Source of the DNA: Ceratobasidium sp. AG-K
Taxonomy: Eukaryota > Basidiomycota > Agaricomycetes > Cantharellales > Ceratobasidiaceae
NCBI GenBank assembly: GCA_037039685.1
Contig: JAWNGF010000002.1
Span: forward strand, 6,262,001-6,326,000
DNA length: 64,000 nucleotides
Reading direction: 5' to 3'
The position numbers and the translations under genes are program-made. The notes beneath the pieces are model-generated. The model saw only the letters and a program-made list of their open reading frames with translations, did not search any database and was not told the DNA's origin. Shown here in pieces: positions 1-10,054 of this stretch. The stretch's first letter is position 1; every line of letters begins with the position of its first letter.

Positions 1-1367
1 CACGAACCTCTTCATCAACCCCTCGTTTCAAATACCGAACGCCAGCGAAATGACGGGAGCGGCGAGCAATAAGCGTAATATAGACTATGCGGCCAAAGAT
101 GTTCAGCTCTGCGAGCGTCAGCGAACTCCCTGTTTACGAAGGCGCCGTGGGGCTTACTAGCTTGATCGACGTGCCCGAATATCATAGGTATCACCCAGGG
201 GCTCTTTGCCTTCCAGTCACCCGGCCCACCATTATGCTCGTGCAACGGGAATGCGTTGGAGAGCAAGTAATGATTCCAGGCGTACCTGTCGTTAAAATAT
301 GGCGTTTTGGATATCTGTGGACAAGCCTTGTACCCAAACTTTGTCAGGTTGTGTTGAAGAGTTGAGGTTACGTCATAAGTATAGCTAAAATAAAAATTTC
401 GACTCAAATCTACACCTCGAAACAGCGATAGTAATCGTGCTTCCTCTGTGGGGTTGTCGACTTTCATGGTTGGGCATATCTTGTAAATGGAAGTGTCTTC
501 ACAATGATAAATATAATGGCCACCCATCAAGGCTCGAACCGATCGCTTGGTAATTAAGACAATATACCAGCCTGCGGTAAAGCGAACAAACCCTAAAACA
601 ACCATGATTGGAGGACATGCAACCAGAAAAACTGACGACTGACCGACAATCCCATGAAAGTCTTGTACTTTATTTAGTCCACCTGAGACTTTGTTCCCAT
701 CCTCCAACATTCGAAGTATCTCAGCAATCTGTCGTTCGGTATAAACGGCCTCATCCTCGGTCACTGTCAATTCTTCTGGAGAAGTTCGATCTATTCGAAG
801 CATGCGATAGCGGGAGTCCGAAGCGCCGGTCGCCACAACGTAGAGCTTTCGTTTGTTTTCATACAAAACAAACTTGTTGAGTATAAGTGGTCTCGGAGAA
901 TTAGGATCGGCACCGGGGGCGTAACTAGGATTAAAGGCTGTAGATGCTCGTGACTGACCGCCAGCAAGCTTGGTTCCTGATGTAGCATGCACACTGCTAG
1001 TCGTCGCAACCGAGTACGTAGAGCGCACAGCACCGGGGAGTGATCCATAGTCGGGTGGGCGGGGTAATGTGTAACTCGCAGATGGAGATGGTGATGCGGG
1101 AGACTTAACAGACACCGAGGAGGATAATGTTTGAGAAGAAGCAAGAGAATCCGTGGATATTGGTGCGGGTTTGGGTGGCTCTACCTCTGCTGCCGTCAGC
1201 GGTGACTTCATGGATGTCCCATCATTACTCGAGGCAATGTGGGGCTTGTCATTAGTTGGTGGGGTTTGGGACCATGGATGAACCTCCAAGCCATCTGATT
1301 CGGGGCGCGGGGTGAGTTCAGAGTCAGAGGTGCCATTGAGGGTTGCATGGCTTGGAACGGCGGCCAT
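1..1367 (-). CDS. FIG4: FIG4-type SAC-domain phosphoinositide 5-phosphatase, 5' part (runs off left edge)
   Basis: FIG4 enzymes remove the 5-phosphate from PI(3,5)P2 on vacuole and endosome membranes, in complex with the FAB1/PIKfyve kinase and VAC14. Seen here: about 170 residues of low-complexity Ser/Pro/Thr-rich sequence, then the start of the SAC domain ([56 protein letters not shown], and [11 protein letters not shown] leading to [12 protein letters not shown]). Introns are inferred at 593-643 and 109-157; a further in-frame intron near the LQHNLT segment is possible. A last donor (GTTCGTG) sits at the edge, positions 7-1. I chose the ATG at 1365-1367; the frame is open upstream but has no earlier ATG. 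The catalytic CX5R motif lies outside the window, so activity cannot be judged. The long disordered N-terminal extension is not part of the conserved domain. Confidence 0.85.
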
Positions 1368-1935
1368 TATGGAGTCCTCGTGGCTGTGGATATCAACTAA
1401 ATACGAATACGAATAATCCAACGAGTTCTTAGAGCACTGTGGTTCCTCCGAAAGCGCTAGAGTATATCGTTGTTATTGGGAAGATGCCCTAAGTCACGTG
1501 CCTCCCATGATTTGAATGCAGGCTGAGGTGACCTCACTCTCATCCACGTCAATCTATAGTCAGGACGAAACTAGAACATATACGTGTGGTCTAACTCTAT
1601 TTATCCCTCACCTGCATCCCAACGATCTACTGGTGACCGTCAAAGTATTATAACCAGATGGCTTGGTATTATTGCCACACCATGTGGATCTCGCGAGCAC
1701 TTGGCAACTCATAATCTTGAATTACCATAAGAGTGGAAGCTAGGATCGCCGATCATGTCAACTTTTCAGAAAGCCCATCCAGTGGGCCGACTTTAGACAT
1801 TTCAGACGCATAAATACATGTTTCCGAAACCACACCGCTCAACAGTCGTTTTCATTCGTTCTGACTGGGAAGAGACCTGGGGGTACGGCAGTTAGCTTGA
1901 TATTAATATGTTTATCACCCGACATACTTTGGAAC
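1368..1935. other. Intergenic, FIG4 5' flank / cold-shock gene 3' flank
   Basis: This stretch is the upstream region of FIG4 (minus strand) and the downstream region of the cold-shock gene (also minus). I see no open frame with family resemblance, no tRNA-like fold and no obvious repeat. Confidence 0.5.
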
Positions 1936-2195
1936 TCATTTCTTGGTTACCGAGGAAGCGGCTGGTCCCTTCGCAGCTTCGGTCACCTCGTAAGACACAT
2001 GGTCTCCTTCACTAAGGGCGTTCTTTCCTTGCGCTCCCTCAACCTTGGTGTAGTGTACGTATACGTCTGGTCCGCCGTCATCTGGGATGATGAAACCGTG
2101 TCCTTTAACTACATACTGTGTTAGTCATACAGTACACAAGATAAAACGTGTTTACCTTCATTGAACATCCTCACAACGCCAGTTTTAGTAGCCAT
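1936..2195 (-). CDS. Single cold-shock-domain nucleic-acid-binding protein, 70 aa
   Basis: Two exons (2156-2195 and 1936-2108) joined across a 47 bp intron (2109-2155, GT-AG) give a 70-residue protein that is a cold-shock domain and little else. It starts MATKTGVVRMFNE, has the RNP1 region KGHGFIIP, then DDGGPDVYVHYTKVEG with the RNP2-like VYVHY, and ends GDHVSYEVTEAAKGPAAS. Family knowledge: cold-shock domains are five-stranded OB-fold modules that bind single-stranded RNA or DNA and act as RNA chaperones. The size and layout match bacterial CspA (about 70 aa) rather than the multidomain eukaryotic Y-box proteins. RNP1 has His where most have Phe/Tyr (KGxGFI is kept), and the usual WFN is MFN. 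The intron shows it is a nuclear gene, not contamination. Function beyond nucleic-acid binding is not inferable. Confidence 0.85.
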
Positions 2196-5100
2196 CCTTC
2201 AGTGTGCCAAGGGAAAGGGGGGTTCGATAAGCTAAATGGTGTAGCACTGACGTTCACTGCCCATCGTTTCTATTTTATACTCATAATTCGGTATAAGCCG
2301 TTCGCGAAGACCCACCTGGATCCAGTTAGCAGGGGCATGACACGACCAGTAGAGAAGTTTTGTCCGGGCTGGTGGCGCGAACACAATGATGCCATGGACT
2401 TAGAGGCTCGGGTCAATTCACTTGCTGGATTTCCGTGAAGCACGCTCTTTACATCCCTGAAAATACTTTTACCGCGGTGTTGAATGATGAAAGGCAAAAA
2501 AAGATTAACTACCTCACTGTCAATGCAGTGTGATAGTCTGAGCTCTCATCGCGAGCTGATCGATCGGTTTAAGTTGATTTTGATGAAACTGCGTGCACAA
2601 CGTGTTCAACACATTGGTGAGCCGCAGAGAAAGACCATTAAATACAAAATTACTAAAGCTCCTGTTTTCCGACCATACTGGGCGCAGAAATCACCAAAGA
2701 TGGGAAAGGTCGGAGCTTTGGCGACTGCGCAGCCAACCCTGAGCCGAATTGTTTATCCTTGCGTTCAGTCCGACATTACATGTGCGGTTAAACGCTTACT
2801 CGTAAAAATGGAACAATGCGGACTCAGTCTCCAAATTTATCGTGCGCTCTATCCCCATTATGAACTATGTTTCAGGCAAGTTGGGTTACGACACTTGATG
2901 ATAGATGTAACAAACCCCAACCATGAGTGAGATATCAATCAGGTCATACAGATGCGATAATGATCGATCCCCCGTGCTCGACGTGGAATAGCACCACGGA
3001 ACGCTATAAAGAACTGATGCTGACTATACATGATACCCTCACAAAGCCAAGCAAGCATTCCGGATACAACCATGGTGAGCATAGCCTAATATGGAGTGGG
3101 CGGAGCCCATTTTACCGAGTGCCTAGTTGTCACGGCCGCGTTCCTCTGCGGTCGAGATCTTTGAATTTGGTACGTAGGTTTCCGATACCTGTATGAAATT
3201 GTGAGGAGTCGTATCAGGCGCCAACGTAAATCTACCGTGCTTGTTTGCAGAGGTATATCAATAAAGGGGCGTGGAATATTGTAAATTATTTATTGAGTTC
3301 GTCCATTCCAGGCAAAAGCGGTAGACTCAATGGACCCACATTAGAGGTTTCGCATCGCTCAAATAGCTGAGGCGATAGGAGTTACAGGACTGATTCCCAC
3401 TTCGTGCCATCAATCAGCTGGTTTCGCCCTGACTTTTGAAAAAGCCTAATATGACATCACTGCATTTACTCAGCATTTGAGCACGCAACCTACTCCAGAA
3501 TCTGGACTGTGCAAACTGACAGAATACTTGCGTAACCTCGATACCGAAATATAATCACGATAGGCCGAGACCTTGTCCCAGTACTATAGAATGCTACGAC
3601 GGAGATTAGTGCTCTGCTTTGAACAAAGCAGTACGTTCTTCAGCATCCGTTGCGTCCAACTTGCCAAGTCGGTCGCTTGAACAGGCCCATGATTTGACAA
3701 CAGCAGATAAACTTAGCACATGTATCATGCGGACTTGGCATCGAATATAATTTGGAAACAGATTGGAGCCTTGACCTATGGTGAAATCCAGCAAACGGCC
3801 GGCATAGATACACACGGAGGGGCACACGATCAATACGTGAAACTGCCAACCATAGCGGTGACCCACTCGTTGTTGCTGGTTGCTGGCGCTTCGTAGGTTT
3901 TATCCGGAGCACCGTCGGGCCAAATGCCTACAGACTGGCCTGTCTGTGCTGTTGTACAAGTCAATCAGCACAGTATGCTTTAAACGCCACAAGGAGAACA
4001 CGAGCCTCCCACGACTGCATGATGACTCTGATCTGCCGGGAGATTGGCGAGCACGTTCATGGTGGCTTCAATAAGACAAGCGTTTGACTTACGTGAGTGT
4101 GGAGTGTGCATGACGTTAGACGTTTGTTTACCGGTTATAACACGAGCAAGCAGGATGCCACGAAACCTAGAGGCATGTACCTGACTCATCTGATGGCGCA
4201 AAGTATAATTGATCTATGATTAGAGAGTGCCAGTGGACTGCCAACTTTGGGTGCATGCTTCGCAGCCCCATTATGATTCATTACGAGAATTACATCACGA
4301 ATTGTGGGAGCTTCGACACGAGGTACACCAGTGAGGGATGGACAGATAGGACGCGTTGAGGCGCATATATAGTAGTTTAATTTACCCATGAAAAATGGGT
4401 TGGATGGGACGCGTTGGTGACTTAGCCTATCGGTCCTTGGGGCCACCTGTCACGCAGATGATTAAAACTAACTTCATTTTGCATAGTTTGATTTGCCTAA
4501 CTAGTAATAGGCGAAACAGCTCGAGGTAAAAATCTCGTGTTCCCACTCTGCACACAGTCGGGGGAACGCATTTGGCAGCGCTGGAGATCTCCCAGAATCG
4601 ATGCCTCTTCTGCGTGAAATGGATACCATGCGCCACTTCAATTTTCTATCGCTGGTATCTAGGAGGCCTGACACGCGGCAAGAGTGAGGAACCTGCTGCA
4701 TTTTGCCACCCAGTCTCCACCTAGCCTTCTGCGGTTGAGTCCAGACGGGAGAAAGTGCACGATAGCGGCAGTGGTATCAACACGCCCAAGCTAGTATAGT
4801 TGTGTGCCATATAACTTAACTTTAAACTTCGACTCGATAATTGGACTGATGGGATGCAGTGGCTGGCTTGAATGAAGCTACGCTGAGAGTGGGATGGCTT
4901 ATAGATCAGCCACTGTGAAACTGTCGCGATCAATGTGCGACATAGGCTTAGAGTCCTACATGAACTCGTGCATGTAGGACGGTGTTCCTTTCCAAGCTTC
5001 TTTGCGTGAAATAGAGTTTAAGAGATTATCGTTCCCCACTTGACACGTTCAGATCTTGTGATACTATCTCATGCGCGGGAAAGGAAACTCGGACAACGGA

Positions 5101-5285
5101 GAGCGGAACGCCTACTCATGATAACAACGCGCCCGCTTGGCAGTTTGCTGGCGTATTCACCAACGGGTAAACCATCCAAAACGAGATATCTTCCACGTGC
5201 AATTTCTTCATAGGTAATTAGAGTAAGCATTAGTTCCTCATGTACAAGATGAGCTCTTACGTTTGGCTGGATTATCATTTCTAGT
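2196..5285. other. 3.1 kb unassigned region
   Basis: No open frame here resembles a known family. The longest is a 148-codon frame on the plus strand at 2484-2930, followed by an 89-codon frame at 2927-3196; neither has recognisable motifs, and composition and codon use look non-coding. The only structured element noted is the inverted repeat at 4953-4980. It may be eroded transposon DNA, but I found no terminal repeats or transposase motifs. Confidence 0.4.
4953..4980. repeat. Perfect 10-bp inverted repeat with 8-nt loop
   Basis: GTCCTACATG at 4953-4962 is exactly complementary to CATGTAGGAC at 4971-4980, separated by AACTCGTG. It lies in gene-poor DNA between the cold-shock and NCE101-like genes. 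It could be a hairpin or chance; no flanking target-site duplication is evident. Confidence 0.6.
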
Positions 5286-5603
5286 TCATTCGGACTCTGC
5301 CGAGCGGGACGATCCATCGTGAAGGCCATCGGAGATGCTTAACTGAGCCATGATTTCATTCCAATGAGCCATATCCTCAAGTTCACGTTGACGTGCGGCA
5401 CTTTGTTTCCATTGAATCAAACTCCTTAGGTCTTGGCCTTCTGGGGGAGCTGTGCGCGGATTGCTCTCGCGGAGATGATAGGCCAGCACGCCCGTTGCAA
5501 TACCGAGAATAGGGTCTAGAAATCTCAGCACAGAGTTAGGGTGAGGTATCAACACATGGCTGAGATCGATGACCTACTTGGATATCAGATACGTGCGGGC
5601 CAT
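5286..5603 (-). CDS. NCE101: NCE101-like small membrane protein, 87 aa
   Basis: Two exons (5578-5603 and 5286-5523) with a 54 bp intron (5524-5577, GT-AG, splitting a Lys codon) give an 87-residue protein starting MARTYLISKFLDPILGIATG and continuing VLAYHLRESNPRTAPPEGQ then DLRSLIQWKQ. This matches the short fungal NCE101 family: one hydrophobic segment after a SKFLDP-type start, a Tyr-x-x-x-Glu/Arg turn, then a PEGxxLxxLIxWK motif. The yeast member was linked to non-classical (signal-peptide-independent) export; its biochemical role is unknown. The copy here has an acidic 30-residue tail that the yeast protein lacks. Splicing restores the conserved LISKFLDP start, which is why I prefer it to an unspliced start inside the intron. 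Confidence 0.75.
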
Positions 5604-6622
5604 GAGGGTTTTTGGGTGTTGGCCGACAGATCAAAAGCCGGAACAAAACCTTAGCAAGAGTGCTGAAGTAATCAAAGCCTAATTAGGACGAGTTTGGAAC
5701 ACCGTTACTGGTAATCAACGAGTCCTTAAAGTTAATAGAACGTGCACAAAATGGAAGTAGTACGTTATCTCCGTGCAGTCCTTGAGTATGCGTTCGACTG
5801 CACGTGCTTGTGTGCATTAGCAGATACATGGCGGTGTGTTTGAGGTCCTTCTGTTTCGGCCACCCGACTCACATTTGCCTATCAACCACTGTAAAAGCAA
5901 GAATTGGCATTCAGAATTTATTTGAATTGATCTGCTCTCTGTAAGGGCGGACCACTCATAACAGATACATACCATATTACGAGAGTGTAAGCGGGTGCAG
6001 TTTCGGGCCAGCCTATCAACAAAATACTCAGTTCCGGTACGGAGAGTCCCTCCCAAGCGCTCCAGGTACCTCCGAAAAGTGTAGAATACCCATGGCGAGA
6101 TGGAAAATTCTCTCCCTCCAAATCTCTGGGAAGCTCCGGCGCTTTTTGTAGAATGCGGCATCAACCTCAACAGCCGTGTCAAATTGCGAGCTTCCTAGTA
6201 AGTAGAGATGTAGCTTAATTTTATTGCATACATTAACCCGCACATCATCTTGGGCAGGCAGAGGAAGGGAGTAACAGAGGAACTGGCCGGTATGTAAACG
6301 GTAAGCGCCGGATCCCAAGTTATGTAATCGAGGTCGCCTTTCTCCACCAACCACGACCCTCGAGGTGAGTTAGTCGCATTCCTCGACGTGCGAATTCTGA
6401 CGCAGCTGGGATAGGCCATAATATAGAACTATAACTCTATAGGCAGTAAAATATATCAAAGTTATTTTTTACCAGCGAGAACGCGGCCCAGCTGTCATTT
6501 GGTTCCTTGGAGATTCGGACTTGCAACGCGGCTGCTTATACGGGTATAGCGTCTGTGACAAGTGAGTAACACATTCCAAAAACTGTTTTCCCTACTCAAA
6601 TATCCTGCGCAAGCCGAATACT
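5604..6622. other. Intergenic between divergent NCE101-like and VPS5
   Basis: Contains the upstream regions of two divergently transcribed genes. Minus-strand open frames of 108 and 121 codons overlap at 5817-6354 but show no recognisable family, so I do not call them genes. A short AT-rich stretch lies at about 6420-6470. Confidence 0.4.
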
Positions 6623-9600
6623 ATGTCTAACACTTTTGGTGGTGGTTTTGGAGGGGACTTTGACGATTTGTTGCCCAGGGGTTCTCCTGTTCCTCCTAAT
6701 CTTGGCAATCCATTCGAAGATCCATTTGCGGATATAGCGAAAACTCAAGAAAGCGACCCATGGGCAACATACGGGCAAACGAAACCCCAGTCTCCCACGG
6801 CGCAGTATTCACAAAGTGCCTTTTACGAGGTTCCCCACACAGAAGTACAGGACCAGCCAAGTAGAGACTTGGGGTTCGGCTCCCTCCCAACGGCAGCCAC
6901 ACACGAGACTACTAGTCCTGCGTACTCGACACCACAACTGGATGATAGTAATCCTTTCTCGACCACGGACCCTCCAGCAGATGAGCCAGATTATCGACCT
7001 GCTACGCCCACCCTTCCTGGGCCATTGTCCGCGCCCCACGAGACTCCCACTCCTCCAGCTGACTTAACTCCGGCTCCTGCCGTTAGGACACCCACCGTTC
7101 CAATTTCTCCATCTAAGGCAGGACTGTTCGACGACTCCGCCAGCTCCACGTTCGGCACTGGTTTTGTTCGTCGCCACAAGGCACAACGCAGTTCTTCGGC
7201 AAACGTTCCGGGTGCTGCAGTTTCGGAATCGCGTTCCGGCTCGTTGTTTTCGTCCACCAAAGCTGACCCTCTCGAGGCCCTCGTCTCCAAAGCTCGTTCA
7301 GCCTCGGTCGCTCGCACTCCGACGGCACCCAAATTAGAAGATTCAACTGAACCCAAGGATCAACTAGTTGCGAGCAAGCCGGGGCCACTCGTACCCGGGT
7401 CCTCGTCCAATCCACTGGCAGCAGAGGCCTCTTCGCTAAAGGCAGACGATGAGCCGGCCCCTTCTCCATCCGTCGATAATCAGGCACCTTCCTCTTCAAA
7501 TGAGGAACTAGAGCCCGTGTCGACTGTAACTGATACCCCCATCGAGGCAAAGGATGACGTTTCGACTCCAAAGGAATCCCCAGCTGTACTGGAGTCTACT
7601 CCGACACCACCAGCGGAACCGACAGGTCATGAGTCAATTGCGCCACCCACGGCATCACAGCCACCAGATGAGACTTCAATGACACCTACTCCACCTTCTC
7701 CTCCTTCGCGTGCCGCATCAGAGAGTCTTGCTGCGTCTCAATATCCTGAGGGAAGCACCTATCTCCACTCGCCTGGTCCTGGGGCTTACACTCGCGTGGT
7801 ATCCCCACTCGACACCCCGGCTGCATCCAGCCGCAATTTGACTCAATCGTTCAGTGGCCTTGCTCTTGGTGGAGAGGTACCGAACCCAGGGTGGGGTGGC
7901 AGTCATGCCCCCGCACCCGCACCCGTACCGGAGACAAGCCTATCACCCACAGCCAGGACAGCTGGGTGGGGCGCTGTCGACTCTACCGAGGGATGGGGAG
8001 GTGAATCACATTCGGCTCAGGCCGGATGGGGAGGCGAGACCAATTATTCTGTGCAAGCGGAACCGGAGCCAGGGCTTAGGGGCGACGAACCCGCATCCGC
8101 CTCGGTGTCCGAGCACTCGCGAAAACAATCCGAGTCTAATGTGTCGGAAGGAAGCGTACAGGAACCTTCCGCTGATCTCCATCGAGCGGGCACGCCCCAG
8201 GTGGGTTTTTGATTGATTGTTATTTCGTGCCGATCATTCATACCTTATCAGCAATCCGTACCTCGAGCCAAAGATGCAAATGGACCATTCTCCTTCGTTA
8301 TCACGGTTGGGGATCCTCAAAAGGTTGGAGATTCCATCAACCCATACATTGTCTACACTGTTTCCACAAAGGTAAGACACCTAAGCTATTTCCGCCTTAA
8401 CGCTAAACGAGTATCCTTTTCTAGACCAACTCTCCGCACTACCGTAAACCTCAGTTCTCGGTTCTGAGACGGTACTCGGATTTCTTGTGGCTATTTGAAA
8501 CACTATCCCTTAACAAGCCTGGAGTTTTCATCCCTCCAATTCCCGAGAAGCAAGGTTTTGGTCGGTTCCAGGGAGCTTTTGTTGAGGCTCGACGCCTGGC
8601 GCTCAACACTTGCCTGCAGAAGATCGCGAATCACCCTCTTCTGACCTCTGATGAGGACTTCAAGTTCTTTATTGAGAGTGATTCGTTTGCACTAGACGTA
8701 AGTACATTGCACTCGCCCATATAGGGCGCGGCCCTGAAACTTCCCTCCTAGGTCAAGCATCGCAAGGCGGAGATAGCCCAGGAAAAGACGGGTGGATTCT
8801 TGTCATCGATCACAGGTCCCAAGTTCTACGAGACGGACGAGGTACGCTGCTCGAGCACTCGGGTTTGTCCCCTCTAACACACGTTCTAGTGGTTCGACAC
8901 CAAACGCTCGTACATCGATGCACTGGAATCGCAACTGCGTGGGCTTGCCAAGTCTGTCGAGACTGTATCCAAGAGCCGTGCTGGTAAGTGACCTTTTCCC
9001 CCCAAACACGCGATGCTCATTGGCTCCTCTCAGAGGTTGCCGCTGCCACTGGCGAATTTGCTGAGATGCTCGTAGTCCTGTCCAACTCGGATCTTAGCAA
9101 ACAATTGTCACAATCTCTTGCTGCACTTGCCGACGTGCATAAGAAAGCTCGAAAGCTCGAGGAGGAACAATCTCAAGACGATATCATTCTCCTAATGGGT
9201 ATCGGTAGGTACATGTCCTGACAACCTGGCGATTATGCTAACTGAGGGTACGTAGTGGACGAGTACATCAGGCTAATTGGGTCCGTTCGGGCAAGTCAAC
9301 CACAACTTCTATAATATTCGCAAGCTAACTCCCTACAGCTCACCTTTGCCTCTCGAATCCGCCTCCACGCGGCCTGGCAAAACGCCAATTCCGAAGCCAA
9401 GCGAGTACGGACCGCCCACGAAAAGGCTCGCCGACAAGGGCGTATCCCCCAAGACCGCGTGGGCATGTCGATGCACGAGATGGCAGAGGTGAGACTGTCA
9501 CGTCACCGTCGTCGCCCTATGAGCTCATGCGGTCTGAATAGGCCGAGAAACGTGCGGCCGATGCCAAGTTTGAATTTGACCAGTGTTCGCGCTTGATCAA

Positions 9601-9871
9601 GGCCGAAATGGCTCGCTTTGAAAAGGAGCGGATTGACGATTTCAAGAAGAACCTCGAGGGGCTATTGGAGGGCATGATCCAACGGCAGCAGGATGTGAGT
9701 ATCCTCGTCTTTTCCGACGACTATAGCTGAGGGATGCGGTTTCATCAGGTAATCGAGTCTTTGGAGAATTATCAAGAAGGCTTGCTGCGGCGCTCTAAGT
9801 CCGTTATCAGCCAACCTCCTGCAGCCCCCCAGGCTCAGGATAAACCTGTATCCTCCGAAGCTTCCAATTAG
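6623..9871 (+). CDS. VPS5: VPS5/sorting nexin-1-type retromer subunit (PX + BAR)
   Basis: The retromer membrane-bending subunit; it recycles receptors from endosomes to the trans-Golgi with VPS17 and the VPS26-29-35 core. Ten exons are inferred, with introns at 8201-8251, 8372-8424, 8698-8751, 8842-8889, 8984-9033, 9205-9255, 9291-9338, 9489-9541 and 9695-9748. Exon 1 encodes about 525 residues of disordered Pro/Ser/Thr-rich sequence including NPFEDPF and repeated GWGG motifs. Then comes the PX domain (FSFVITVGDPQKVGDSINPY, then VLRRYSDFLWLFETL with the lipid-binding RRYSDF and a PPIPEK loop), followed by a BAR coiled coil up to the end. The seventh intron starts GC (GCAAGT) rather than GT. 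The N-terminal region is much longer than in yeast Vps5 and is typical of the disordered part of this family. All splice joins keep frame, so the gene looks intact. Confidence 0.92.
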
Positions 9872-10054
9872 GAAGATAATCTGGCGATTCAGTACGATCT
9901 AGGGAGCACAATAAGTGTTTGAGTAGAGCATAATACGATATCATTTTAGTGTATAGTACAATGTGATAGGCAAGACCATGTCTACAAAACCAGAGAAGAG
10001 TAGGAACATAAGACTGAAGGTATCGTACATGAACAAAAACAAAAACATGGCCCA
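9872..10054. terminator. Shared 3' region of convergent VPS5 and MPE1
   Basis: About 180 bp separate the stop codons of two convergent genes, so both transcripts must end here or overlap. AT-rich stretches follow VPS5. A canonical AATAAA is not clear; an AATAAG variant sits near 9910. Confidence 0.35.

Noticed and set aside
2484..2930. 148-codon plus-strand frame
   Set aside because: No family motif, no intron signals typical of this genome, and no supporting neighbour; likely chance.
5817..6354. Overlapping minus-strand frames of 108-121 codons
   Set aside because: Different frames with no recognisable domain, located in a divergent promoter region.
6991..7571. Minus-strand frames of 121-152 codons inside VPS5 exon 1
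   Set aside because: They are shadows of the disordered Pro/Ser-rich coding exon.
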